Part shown: positions 27,309 to 35,429 of the stretch, piece by piece
How the letters are laid out: the number at the start of each line of letters is the position of its first letter
How positions within the stretch are numbered: position 1 is the first letter of the stretch
Program-made: the position numbers and the translations under genes
Assembly (NCBI RefSeq): GCF_947502995.1
Contig: NZ_CANNBW010000011.1
Coordinates: 1-64,000, forward strand
Reading direction: 5' to 3'
Length of the DNA: 64,000 nucleotides
Origin: an uncultured Tenacibaculum sp.
GTDB taxonomy: Bacteria; Bacteroidota; Bacteroidia; Flavobacteriales; Flavobacteriaceae
Notes under the pieces: model-generated
Databases searched by the model: none
Seen by the model: only the letters and a program-made list of their open reading frames with translations
What the model was told of the DNA's origin: nothing

Positions 27309-28583
27309 TTACATTACAAATAATCTTCTGTGGTGCATTAAATCTTGTACCTTTTCTCCTATTTCGTGTAATTTCTCATCATTATCAGCATTTTGTATTG
27401 CTTCGTCAATTAAATCAACAACAACAAGCATATCTTCTTCAACTAAACCTCTTGTTGTAATCGCTGGAGTTCCAATTCTAATTCCTGAAGTTACAAATGG
27501 AGATTCTGTATCAAATGGAACCATATTTTTATTTACAGTAATTTCTGCTTTACCTAAAGCTAATTCAGCATCTTTTCCTGTAATTCCTTTATTTCTAAGG
27601 TCAATTAACATCATATGATTATCTGTTCCTCCCGAAATAATATGATACCCTTTCTCTACAAATGCTGAAGCCATAGCTTGAGCATTTGCTCTAACTTGAA
27701 TTTGATACTCTAAGAATTCATCAGTTAAAGCTTCTCCGAAAGCAACTGCTTTAGCTGCAATTACATGCTCTAATGGTCCTCCTTGGTTTCCTGGGAAAAC
27801 GGCACTGTTTAATAACGTAGACATTTTCTTTAATTTTCCACTCTTTAATTTTAAACCGAATGGATTTTCGAAATCTTTACCAATCATAATCATACCACCT
27901 CTTGGCCCACGTAATGTTTTATGAGTAGTAGTAGTTACAATATGACAGTGAGGTAATGGATCACTTAAAATACCTTTAGCAATTAATCCAGAAGGGTGAG
28001 AAATATCTGCCATTAAAATAGCTCCAACGCTATCTGCAATTTCACGGAAACGTTTAAAATCCATATCTCTTGAGTAAGCAGAAGCTCCAGCAATAATTAA
28101 CTTTGGCTTATGTTCTTTTGCTTGACTTTCGATATGATCATAATCTAGTAAACCAGTTTCTTTATCAACTCCATAAAAAACAGGATTGTATAATTTTCCT
28201 GAGAAATTTACTGGTGATCCATGAGTTAAATGTCCACCGTGTGATAAATCGAAACCTAAAATAGTATCTCCAGGTTGTAAACAAGCTGCAAAAACAGCAG
28301 TATTTGCCTGACTACCAGAGTGAGGTTGTACATTTACATATTCAGCTCCAAAAAGTTCTTTTGCTCTATCTATGGCAATTTGTTCTACGATATCTACAAC
28401 TTCACAACCTCCATAGTAACGTTTACCTGGATATCCTTCAGCATATTTATTCGTTAAAACAGAACCTTGTGCTTGCATTACTTGATCACTAACAAAGTTT
28501 TCTGATGCAATTAGTTCTAAACCATTTAACTGACGTTGTTTTTCTTCCTGAATTAAATCAAATATTTGATGATCGAACTGCAT
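27309..28583 (-). CDS. glyA: serine hydroxymethyltransferase
   Basis: A 424-residue PLP enzyme interconverting serine and glycine with tetrahydrofolate, the main source of one-carbon units. The PLP lysine is in [17 protein letters not shown], and the substrate region includes [18 protein letters not shown]. The length is typical. It is the last gene of a probable operon with the LETM1-like and proline dehydrogenase genes (12-bp gap to the former). Functionally it pairs with GcvT, encoded 10 kb away. Confidence 0.98.
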   Translation of the reverse strand: MQFDHQIFDLIQEEKQRQLNGLELIASENFVSDQVMQAQGSVLTNKYAEGYPGKRYYGGCEVVDIVEQIAIDRAKELFGAEYVNVQPHSGSQANTAVFAACLQPGDTILGFDLSHGGHLTHGSPVNFSGKLYNPVFYGVDKETGLLDYDHIESQAKEHKPKLIIAGASAYSRDMDFKRFREIADSVGAILMADISHPSGLIAKGILSDPLPHCHIVTTTTHKTLRGPRGGMIMIGKDFENPFGLKLKSGKLKKMSTLLNSAVFPGNQGGPLEHVIAAKAVAFGEALTDEFLEYQIQVRANAQAMASAFVEKGYHIISGGTDNHMMLIDLRNKGITGKDAELALGKAEITVNKNMVPFDTESPFVTSGIRIGTPAITTRGLVEEDMLVVVDLIDEAIQNADNDEKLHEIGEKVQDLMHHRRLFVM

Positions 28584-28595
28584 TTATTATTGTTT

Positions 28596-28886
28596 TTAGT
28601 TGTTGTTATTCTTTTTTTGAAAAGAGCTAGGCAACAGTGTTGGAAATAATTTAAAGAACAAAAATAACCATAAAGTTCCAGCGGGTAGCATAAAAATTAG
28701 AAAAGCTGGTATTACTTTTAATATGTCTATTGTTTGTTCTTTAACTTTCTGTTTTTCTTCAAGATTCAATTCCTGTTTAAAGGATTTTTTTATTAAGAAA
28801 AACCACTCTATAGTCTCTTTATATTCTTGTATAAAACTAGTTTTGTAATGATGAAGTAATGCTTTAATTTCTTCAATAGTTAACAT
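28596..28886 (-). CDS. small LETM1-like membrane protein
   Basis: A 96-residue protein. A charged N-terminal helical part (1-50) is followed by one hydrophobic segment, LKVIPAFLIFMLPAGTLWLF, then FKLFPTLLPSSFQ. The Pro/Gly pattern is strikingly like the membrane segment of mitochondrial LETM1 proteins, and short LETM1-like proteins exist in Bacteroidetes. Ion transport is not demonstrated for these short forms. Its ATG overlaps the proline dehydrogenase stop by one base (TAATG), so it is translationally coupled. glyA follows by 12 bp. Confidence 0.6.
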   Translation of the reverse strand: MLTIEEIKALLHHYKTSFIQEYKETIEWFFLIKKSFKQELNLEEKQKVKEQTIDILKVIPAFLIFMLPAGTLWLFLFFKLFPTLLPSSFQKKNNNN

Positions 28887-30049
28887 TACAGTTTTCTACG
28901 TTTCTTTTCTGTTTTTATAAGATTTAACTCTCTAGAAGTTTGTCCTTCTACAGATGTATTTTCTTCTGCTCTTCTTATTAAATAAGGCATTACATCTCTA
29001 ACTGGTCCAAATGGAACATATTTAGCTACATTGTATCCTTCTTTAGCAAGATTAAAACTTATATGATCGCTCATTCCATATAATTGTCCAAACCACATTC
29101 GTTTATCTCCATTCTCTATATTATATTTCTCTGCTAATTCCATTAATAAGTAAGAACTTTCTTCATTATGCGTACCTGCAAATAAAGCCATATTCTTATG
29201 TTCCATCATATATAAAATGGCTTCATCGTAGTTCTTATCAGTAAGCTCTTTTGTTTTACATATTGGAGATAGATAAGCGTATTCTTCTGCTCTATCTCTT
29301 TCTTTCTCCATGTATGCACCACGAACTACTTTCATTCCAATATGAAATCCTTTCTGATGTGCTCTTTGATGTAAAGATTTTAAGTACTCCATACGATCAT
29401 GACGATACATTTGTAGTGTGTTAAAAACTAATGCTTTCTCTTTATTATATGTTTCCATTAGTTCTTCTACTAAATCATCTGCTGCATCTTGCATCCAGCT
29501 TTCTTCAGCATCAATTAATAATGGAACATCTTTACTAAAGGCTAATTTGCATACTCTATGAAATCTAGCTTTTACACGTTCCCATTCTTGCTCTTCTTCT
29601 TCGGTCAATGCTTTTTTCTCTCCTATCTTTTGATATAAAGCAAATCGACCAAATCCAGTTGGTTTAAAAACAGCAAAAGGAATTGAGTTTTTTTCTTCTG
29701 AGAATTTAATAATATTTTCAATAGTTTCTACTGCACTATCGAAGCTTTCCTCCTCTTCTTTTCCTTCCACAGAATAATCTAATACACTATGTACATTACC
29801 TTGATTGTACATTTTTTCGATATTAGGAATACAATCTTCTTCTGTGATTCCTCCACAGAAATGATCGAACACTGTTGAACGGATTAAACCTTCTACAGGT
29901 AAATGCGCTTTTAAAGCAAAATTTGTAACAGCTGTACCTATTTTTACCATAGGTTGACTCTGTATTAAGCGAAATAGAAAATGAGCTCTTTCTAGCTCAG
30001 AATCAGATTTTAATTTAAACGCTACTTCGGTATTTTCAAAAAGTTTCAT
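28886..30049 (-). CDS. proline dehydrogenase
   Basis: A 387-residue FAD enzyme oxidising proline to pyrroline-5-carboxylate, coupled to the quinone pool. Core barrel motifs are PFAVFKPTGFGRFALYQK, LLIDAEESWMQDAADDL, GMKVVRGAYMEKERDRA, LFAGTHNEESSYLL and the substrate-binding arginines near YLIRRAEENTSV. It is the stand-alone (PutA-independent) form normal for Bacteroidetes; the P5C dehydrogenase is not in the window. It is first in an operon with the LETM1-like gene and glyA and divergent from aroB. Confidence 0.94.
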   Translation of the reverse strand: MKLFENTEVAFKLKSDSELERAHFLFRLIQSQPMVKIGTAVTNFALKAHLPVEGLIRSTVFDHFCGGITEEDCIPNIEKMYNQGNVHSVLDYSVEGKEEEESFDSAVETIENIIKFSEEKNSIPFAVFKPTGFGRFALYQKIGEKKALTEEEEQEWERVKARFHRVCKLAFSKDVPLLIDAEESWMQDAADDLVEELMETYNKEKALVFNTLQMYRHDRMEYLKSLHQRAHQKGFHIGMKVVRGAYMEKERDRAEEYAYLSPICKTKELTDKNYDEAILYMMEHKNMALFAGTHNEESSYLLMELAEKYNIENGDKRMWFGQLYGMSDHISFNLAKEGYNVAKYVPFGPVRDVMPYLIRRAEENTSVEGQTSRELNLIKTEKKRRKL

Positions 30050-30080
30050 TAATAGTAGTACCTAGTTTACTTTATTCCGA

Positions 30081-30088
30081 CAAATATA
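30081..30088 (-). promoter_or_regulatory. -7 promoter box TATATTTG of the proline dehydrogenase operon
   Basis: Minus-strand TATATTTG, matching TAnnTTTG, 31 bases upstream of the ATG at 30049. On the plus strand, TAATTTG at 30124-30130 is the corresponding candidate for aroB. Confidence 0.45.
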
Positions 30089-30149
30089 GAAGACAACATT
30101 TAAATATTTTAATATTTTCTACTTAATTTGCATCTTATTAAATCAACCA

Positions 30150-31208
30150 ATGAATACAATTCAAGCAACTACATACCCAGTACATTTTTCTGATAAAGCA
30201 TATCAAGAATTAAATTTACATTTAAAAGAAAATACGTATTCATCAATTTTTATATTAGTTGATGATAACACTATTGAATGTTGCTATCCTAAATTTATAC
30301 AACGTTTAGAAACAAATACTAAGATTGAATTAATTCAAATTGATCCGGGTGAAGTTTATAAAAACTTAGATACGTGTTTAAGTGTTTGGAATGTAATGAC
30401 TGAATTAGGAGCAGATCGAAAAAGTTTATTAATTACACTTGGTGGTGGAGTTATAACAGATTTAGGTGGTTTTGTTGCTTCTACATTTAAACGAGGAATC
30501 GACTTTATTAATCTTCCTACTACATTACTTTCTATGGTAGATGCTTCTGTTGGTGGAAAAACTGGAGTAGATTTAGGAGTTTTAAAAAATCAAATTGGAG
30601 TTTTTGCTAATCCACAGATGGTATTAGTTGATCCAGAATATTTATACACATTAGACCCAAGAGAAATACGCTCAGGAACTGCTGAAATTATTAAATATGG
30701 AATGACACACGATATTCATTTATTTAATGAAATAAAAGACAATGCTGATTTAAATATCATTGACTTAATTCATAGATCTATTGAAATTAAAAACGAAGTT
30801 GTAACTGAAGATCCTAAGGAAAAAGGGTTACGTAAGGTTTTAAATTGGGGACATACAATTGGTCATGCTGTTGAATCTTACTTTTTAGATTCTGAACATA
30901 AAGAAAACCTTACTCATGGTGAAGCTATTGCAATCGGAATGGTTTGTGAAGCATATTTATCTTCTCATATTTTGGATTTTCCAAAAGATAAAACAGCTGA
31001 AATAAAAGATGCAATTATTAAGATATACGGTAAAATTGAAATTCTACCAGAAGATATTAGTCCGATTATGGGATTATTGATTCACGATAAGAAAAATGAA
31101 GCCGGTGTTGTAAAATTTGTTTTACTAAATGATTACGAAGATTTTGAATTAAGCTGTGAGGCTTCTGAAGAATTAATTCGTGAAAGTATTGAATATTATA
31201 ATTTATAA
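30150..31208 (+). CDS. aroB: 3-dehydroquinate synthase
   Basis: A 352-residue NAD- and metal-dependent enzyme converting DAHP to 3-dehydroquinate, the second shikimate-pathway step. NAD-binding motif LGGGVITDLGGFVASTFKRG, substrate motif TTLLSMVDASVGGKTGVDLG, and metal ligands in RSGTAEIIKYG (Glu), LNWGHTIGHAVES (His) and LTHGEAIAIGM (His) are all intact. It is a single gene, divergent from the proline dehydrogenase operon and convergent with bshA. Confidence 0.97.
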   Translation: MNTIQATTYPVHFSDKAYQELNLHLKENTYSSIFILVDDNTIECCYPKFIQRLETNTKIELIQIDPGEVYKNLDTCLSVWNVMTELGADRKSLLITLGGGVITDLGGFVASTFKRGIDFINLPTTLLSMVDASVGGKTGVDLGVLKNQIGVFANPQMVLVDPEYLYTLDPREIRSGTAEIIKYGMTHDIHLFNEIKDNADLNIIDLIHRSIEIKNEVVTEDPKEKGLRKVLNWGHTIGHAVESYFLDSEHKENLTHGEAIAIGMVCEAYLSSHILDFPKDKTAEIKDAIIKIYGKIEILPEDISPIMGLLIHDKKNEAGVVKFVLLNDYEDFELSCEASEELIRESIEYYNL

Positions 31209-31213
31209 AAGTT

Positions 31214-31241
31214 AAAAGTTGGTTTAAAAGCCAACTTTTTT
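31214..31241. terminator. bidirectional terminator between aroB and bshA
   Basis: AAAAGTTGG (31214-31222) pairs with CCAACTTTT (31231-31239) around an eight-base loop. It occupies the 35-bp gap between converging genes. Confidence 0.82.
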
Positions 31242-31243
31242 AT

Positions 31244-32365
31244 TTAAAAACAAGCTTGATAAATCTTTTCGTATTGTGGTAAAATTTTATCCAGAGAAAA
31301 CTGTTTTGTATGCGCTTTAGCTCTTTGTTTGAATTCTAATAAAGTAGCGTCGTTTTCTAAAATTTTCAGTGTGTTATTTGCCATATCTTCAACATCACCA
31401 ACATCACTTAAAAAACCTGTTTCTCCATGAACATTAACTTCTGGTAAACCTCCAGCATTTGTTGAGATTACAGCTGTATTTGCTGCCATAGCTTCCAAAG
31501 CTGCTAACCCGAAACTTTCTGCTACAGATGGTAACAAAAACACGTCAGTATAACATAAAAGTTTAGCTACTTCGTTACTATTTCCTAAGAATAATATTTT
31601 ATCTGCAATTCCTAATTCTTTAGCTAAATTTTCAGCTTTTAAACGCTCTGGTCCATCACCTACCATTAATAGTTTTGCTGGTGTTTTTTGTTGTACCTTA
31701 TGAAAAACCTTAACTACATCTAAAACTCTTTTTACGGGTCTAAAATTACTTACATGAGTTAAAATTCTTTCATCAGGATTTGCAACAGCACTTCGCATGC
31801 ATTCTTCCTGATCGGCAATATCATATTTAGCAGTATCTATAAAGTTATATACTACTTTAATATCTTTTTCAATAGAAAACAATCGTAATGTATCTTCTCT
31901 TAAACTACTTGAAACAGCTGTAACTTCATCTGATTTATTAATACTAAACTCAGCTGCTGTTTTGTATGATGGATGACTACCTACTAAAGTAATATCTGTA
32001 CCGTGCAATGTAGTTACAACCTTTACCTTAATACCTTCATCTTTTAACATCTTTTTTGCCATGTAAGCTGCATAAGCATGAGGAATAGCATAATGTACAT
32101 GTAAAACTTCTAAATTATATTGTTTTACAACTTCTACCATTTTAGTAGATAATGCTAATTCATAAGGTTGATATTGAAATAAAGGGTATTCTTCTAACAT
32201 AACTTCATGAAAATGCAAGTTATGCGAAATAAAATCTAAACGAACAGGTTGATTGTATGTTATAAAATGAACTTCGTGTCCTTTGTTAGCTAATGCCATT
32301 CCTAATTCAGTTGCCATTACTCCACTTCCACCAAAAGTAGGATAGCATACAATACCTATTTTCAT
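31244..32365 (-). CDS. bshA: N-acetyl-alpha-D-glucosaminyl L-malate synthase (bacillithiol synthesis)
   Basis: A 373-residue GT4 glycosyltransferase. It joins UDP-GlcNAc and malate in the first step of bacillithiol, the low-molecular thiol of Firmicutes and many Bacteroidetes. The N-terminal Rossmann domain begins KIGIVCYPTFGGSGVMATEL, a BshA-type phosphate-binding loop. The C-terminal donor site has LLMVGDGPERLKAE and the E-x7-E motif AESFGLAALEAM. BshB and BshC are not nearby. It lies between aroB (convergent) and the transketolase gene, from which a terminator separates it. Confidence 0.92.
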   Translation of the reverse strand: MKIGIVCYPTFGGSGVMATELGMALANKGHEVHFITYNQPVRLDFISHNLHFHEVMLEEYPLFQYQPYELALSTKMVEVVKQYNLEVLHVHYAIPHAYAAYMAKKMLKDEGIKVKVVTTLHGTDITLVGSHPSYKTAAEFSINKSDEVTAVSSSLREDTLRLFSIEKDIKVVYNFIDTAKYDIADQEECMRSAVANPDERILTHVSNFRPVKRVLDVVKVFHKVQQKTPAKLLMVGDGPERLKAENLAKELGIADKILFLGNSNEVAKLLCYTDVFLLPSVAESFGLAALEAMAANTAVISTNAGGLPEVNVHGETGFLSDVGDVEDMANNTLKILENDATLLEFKQRAKAHTKQFSLDKILPQYEKIYQACF

Positions 32366-32443
32366 TGAGTTAAAATTGTTTGATCTTTTAGTACGTAAAA
32401 ATACATATTTGTTTGCGCTGATATGTTAATAATAATAAAAAAG

Positions 32444-32473
32444 AAACGCCGCTATGTTAAGTAGCGGCGTTTT
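32444..32473 (-). terminator. terminator after the transketolase N-half gene
   Basis: AAACGCCGCTA (32444-32454) pairs perfectly with TAGCGGCGTTT (32462-32472). Read on the minus strand it is followed by CTTTTTTATTATT. It separates the transketolase half from bshA. Confidence 0.88.
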
Positions 32474-32491
32474 ATATTGATATTAATCTGA

Positions 32492-33337
32492 TTAGTAATC
32501 TCCTAAAGTAGCAGGATTTTGAGCTAATGCAGATTCTAATTGCTCATCGTTAGGAGCTTTTCCATGCCAAGCATGTGTATGCATCATAAAATCTACTCCA
32601 TTCCCCATTTCTGTATATAATAAAATACAAACTGGTTTTTCTTTTCCTGTTCTAGATTTAGCTTCATTTAAACCTTCTAAAACAGCGGCAACGTCATTTC
32701 CTTGTTTAACTTCTAAAACATCCCATCCAAAAGCTTCAAATTTAGCTTTTAAACTTCCCATAGCTAATACTTCATCTGTAGTACCATCTATTTGTTTTTC
32801 GTTTACATCTACAGTAGAAATTAAGTTATCTACTTTTTTAGCAGCTGCGTACATTACAGCTTCCCAAACTTGACCTTCTTGTAATTCTCCATCACCATGT
32901 AAAGAGAATACTAATTTATCGTCGTTATTTAATTTTTTAGCTTCTGCTGCACCAATTGCAACACTCATTCCTTGCCCTAAAGAACCAGATGCAATTCTAA
33001 TTCCTGGTAAATGTTCGTGAGTAGTTGGGTGACCTTGTAAACGAGAATCTAATTTTCTGAAAGTAGCTAATTCTTCTACTGGAAAGAAACCACTTCTTGA
33101 TAAAACACTATAATATACTGGTGAAATATGACCATTAGATAAGAAAAATAAATCTTCATTTTCTCCATTCATATTAAAATCAGTAGAATAATCCATTACC
33201 TCCTGATATAAACATGTAAAAAACTCTGCACATCCTAATGATCCACCAGGGTGACCTGAATTTACTGCATGCACCATACGAAGTATATCTCTACGTACTT
33301 GTTGTGTAAAATCTTGAAGTTGTTGTGTTGTTGGCAT
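32492..33337 (-). CDS. transketolase, N-terminal (thiamine diphosphate-binding) subunit
   Basis: A 281-residue half-transketolase of the split type. The ThDP/Mg motif LHGDGELQEGQVWEAVMYAA is complete, and the conserved start GHPGGSLGCAEFFTCLY and HEHLPGIRIASGSLGQGMS are present. A working enzyme of the pentose phosphate pathway needs the C-terminal pyrimidine-binding subunit. In many flavobacteria that gene follows directly; here a terminator and bshA follow instead, so the partner must lie elsewhere. Confidence 0.94.
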   Translation of the reverse strand: MPTTQQLQDFTQQVRRDILRMVHAVNSGHPGGSLGCAEFFTCLYQEVMDYSTDFNMNGENEDLFFLSNGHISPVYYSVLSRSGFFPVEELATFRKLDSRLQGHPTTHEHLPGIRIASGSLGQGMSVAIGAAEAKKLNNDDKLVFSLHGDGELQEGQVWEAVMYAAAKKVDNLISTVDVNEKQIDGTTDEVLAMGSLKAKFEAFGWDVLEVKQGNDVAAVLEGLNEAKSRTGKEKPVCILLYTEMGNGVDFMMHTHAWHGKAPNDEQLESALAQNPATLGDY

Positions 33338-33359
33338 TGTATATTATTTTGTGGACACA

Positions 33360-33367
33360 AAAGTAAT
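33360..33367 (-). promoter_or_regulatory. -7 promoter box TACTTTTG of the transketolase gene
   Basis: Minus-strand TACTTTTG, matching TAnnTTTG, 22 bases upstream of the ATG at 33337. Confidence 0.45.
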
Positions 33368-33624
33368 AGATTCAGAATGAAAACAAAGCTAATTGACAAA
33401 GAAAAAAGGGCTCGATTATTTAGTTGATTAAATTTTCTTTTTCGTAAGAGATTTTCCCGTCCTCTTTAATTCCCCCGAACCCTTTTCTTACCCCAAAGAA
33501 AATCTTAAAGTTTTAATTACACAATAAATTGTGCCCACGTTTTATAAAAAACGAGTCCTAAAACATCTAAACCGCTGTAAAACAAAACCGTAAAACGAGC
33601 ACTTATTTTTAACTTTTTAATACT

Positions 33625-33632
33625 TATTTTTG
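33625..33632 (+). promoter_or_regulatory. -7 promoter box TATTTTTG of the TPR-AraC regulator gene
   Basis: Exact TAnnTTTG match 18 bases before the ATG at 33651. It includes the TTG at 33630 that would otherwise be an in-frame start, so that longer start is unlikely. Confidence 0.5.
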
Positions 33633-33650
33633 TTGAAAATCGCTTCGTTA

Positions 33651-35351
33651 ATGAAATTTTATAAATTCTTTTTTCTCTTTTTTATTACTTTTTTTATCAA
33701 TCAAAATTTAAAAGCACAAGAAATTATAAACGATAGTTTAACTGAGAAATCATATGGTTATTTAATAGACTCTTTCTACAAGAATTTAAAAGATACTGCA
33801 ATAGCAAAAGTTTATGCTCGTGCATATTTAAAAAAAGCAGAAAAAAATAAATCATTTACTTATAAACTTTACGGAAACTTTTTATTATCTCAATACAAAA
33901 ATGATTATAGGGAATTTCATGTTTTTTGTGACTCTCTTATAAAAATATATGAATCTCAAAAAAAATATGATTTTTTAATTAAGATAAGAAGTCAGAAAGC
34001 AAATGCATACGAAGTAAAAAAACTTAAAAACAAAGCTTTAAAAGAATATTTAGCGATTAAAAAAATTATAAATTATTATAAAAATGATAGTATTTATGAA
34101 TTTGTTAATTATAGAATAGGAACAATTAAACTCGCTAACAAACAATATAAAGGAGCAAAAGATATTTTTAATGATATATTGAAAAAAAAGAAAACTAATT
34201 CAAATAACCCTATTCTAACATATAAAATATATAACAAGCTTACATTAATTTACTCATTATTAAAAAAATACGACTCCGCATATTATTTTTTAGATAAAGG
34301 TTATGGAATACCATATCAATATAAATCTTTAGAACATACTAGAACTCTTCTATACTACAATGCTAAACTTAAATTTGAAGAAAAAAAGTATGACATCGCT
34401 ATTAAACATTTAAAAAGATATATCAAATTTATTATTCCTGATCACGTAGCAATTAATCGATTGTCTTACTGTTACACACTACTAGCTATATGTTATGATA
34501 AAACAAATAACTATAAAGAAGCTAAAAGATTTCACTATAAAGTTGACTCTATTTACAAGAAAGAAAACATCATAAATCCTGAAATTGAAAAGACTTATTA
34601 TTTTCTAATTGAAAAATCAAAAGATGAAAATAACTTAACTGAACAATTAAACTACTTAAATAGTCTAATTGATATTAACAATTATAACAACAAAATAAAC
34701 CAAGAGCTAAATAGATCATTATCAGAAAACTACAACAAACCTAAGCTCATTTCTAAAAAAAATGAAATTATTGCTAAGTTGCAAAAAAAAGCAAATCGAA
34801 ACCAACTTTATAAACTATTATATGGAACTGGAATTTTAATAGTTCTTCTAATTTTAATCTACCAAACCAAGAGAAAACGTAATTATAAACGTCAATTTTT
34901 AAAACTAATTGAAGAAGAACAAAACTCTAATACAGTATCATTTAACAATACAACTTTAACACCAAAACAAGATTCTTATAAAATTTCAAAAGAAGTTAGC
35001 AAAACTTTATTGAATAAATTAGATTTATTTGAGAAAAACAAAGGTTTTTTAAATCCAGAAATCAACCTTAAAAAATTAGCAAATAGTTTAAATACAAATT
35101 CTTCTTATTTATCCAAAGTTATCAATCAGCACAAACAACAAAATTTCGCTAATTACATTAATCAACTTCGTGTAAAATACATTGTTAACGAGTTAAAACA
35201 TAATACAACTTTTCAGAAATATACTGTAAAAGCACTTGCTGAAGAAGTTGGTTTTAAAAGTGCTGAATCTTTCTCTAAGGCATTTTATAAATTCACTAAT
35301 GTAAAACCTTCTTACTTCATTAATGAATTGAAAAAAATTAATTCAAATTAA
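33651..35351 (+). CDS. membrane-anchored TPR/AraC-type transcriptional regulator
   Basis: A 566-residue regulator. An N-terminal hydrophobic segment (FYKFFFLFFITFFINQNLKAQ) reads as a signal peptide, followed by about 340 residues of TPR-like helical repeats. One membrane helix comes next (LLYGTGILIVLLILIYQ), then a C-terminal AraC helix-turn-helix (LKKLANSLNTNSSYLSKVIN; VKALAEEVGFKSAESFSKAF). The layout fits the Bacteroidetes class that senses through periplasmic TPRs and binds DNA in the cytoplasm. I start it at ATG 33651, not the upstream TTG inside the promoter box. The tricorn-like gene follows after 78 bp. Confidence 0.87.
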   Translation: MKFYKFFFLFFITFFINQNLKAQEIINDSLTEKSYGYLIDSFYKNLKDTAIAKVYARAYLKKAEKNKSFTYKLYGNFLLSQYKNDYREFHVFCDSLIKIYESQKKYDFLIKIRSQKANAYEVKKLKNKALKEYLAIKKIINYYKNDSIYEFVNYRIGTIKLANKQYKGAKDIFNDILKKKKTNSNNPILTYKIYNKLTLIYSLLKKYDSAYYFLDKGYGIPYQYKSLEHTRTLLYYNAKLKFEEKKYDIAIKHLKRYIKFIIPDHVAINRLSYCYTLLAICYDKTNNYKEAKRFHYKVDSIYKKENIINPEIEKTYYFLIEKSKDENNLTEQLNYLNSLIDINNYNNKINQELNRSLSENYNKPKLISKKNEIIAKLQKKANRNQLYKLLYGTGILIVLLILIYQTKRKRNYKRQFLKLIEEEQNSNTVSFNNTTLTPKQDSYKISKEVSKTLLNKLDLFEKNKGFLNPEINLKKLANSLNTNSSYLSKVINQHKQQNFANYINQLRVKYIVNELKHNTTFQKYTVKALAEEVGFKSAESFSKAFYKFTNVKPSYFINELKKINSN

Positions 35352-35429
35352 ATATTTTTCAAACTTTTTAACCAAAATTAACATAATTAACCTCCATCTA
35401 TTTAGTAGATTGGCCGAAAAATTAACCAA

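Larger units (their letters stand above)
33338..33650. other. 313-bp divergent intergenic region
   Basis: It holds the transketolase promoter box at its left end and the TPR-AraC gene's box at its right end. The middle is AT-rich with a C-rich patch (33450-33500) and no convincing open frame, hairpin terminator or RNA gene. It could hold binding sites for the AraC-type regulator, but I see no clear repeat. Confidence 0.4.

Noticed and set aside
31244..33337. bshA as the missing transketolase C-half
   Set aside because: The 373-residue protein has GT4 motifs and no thiamine or transketolase features; a terminator separates the two genes.
33630..33650. Longer TPR-AraC N-terminus from TTG 33630
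   Set aside because: The TTG is in the -7 box, and starting at ATG 33651 gives a clean signal-type segment.
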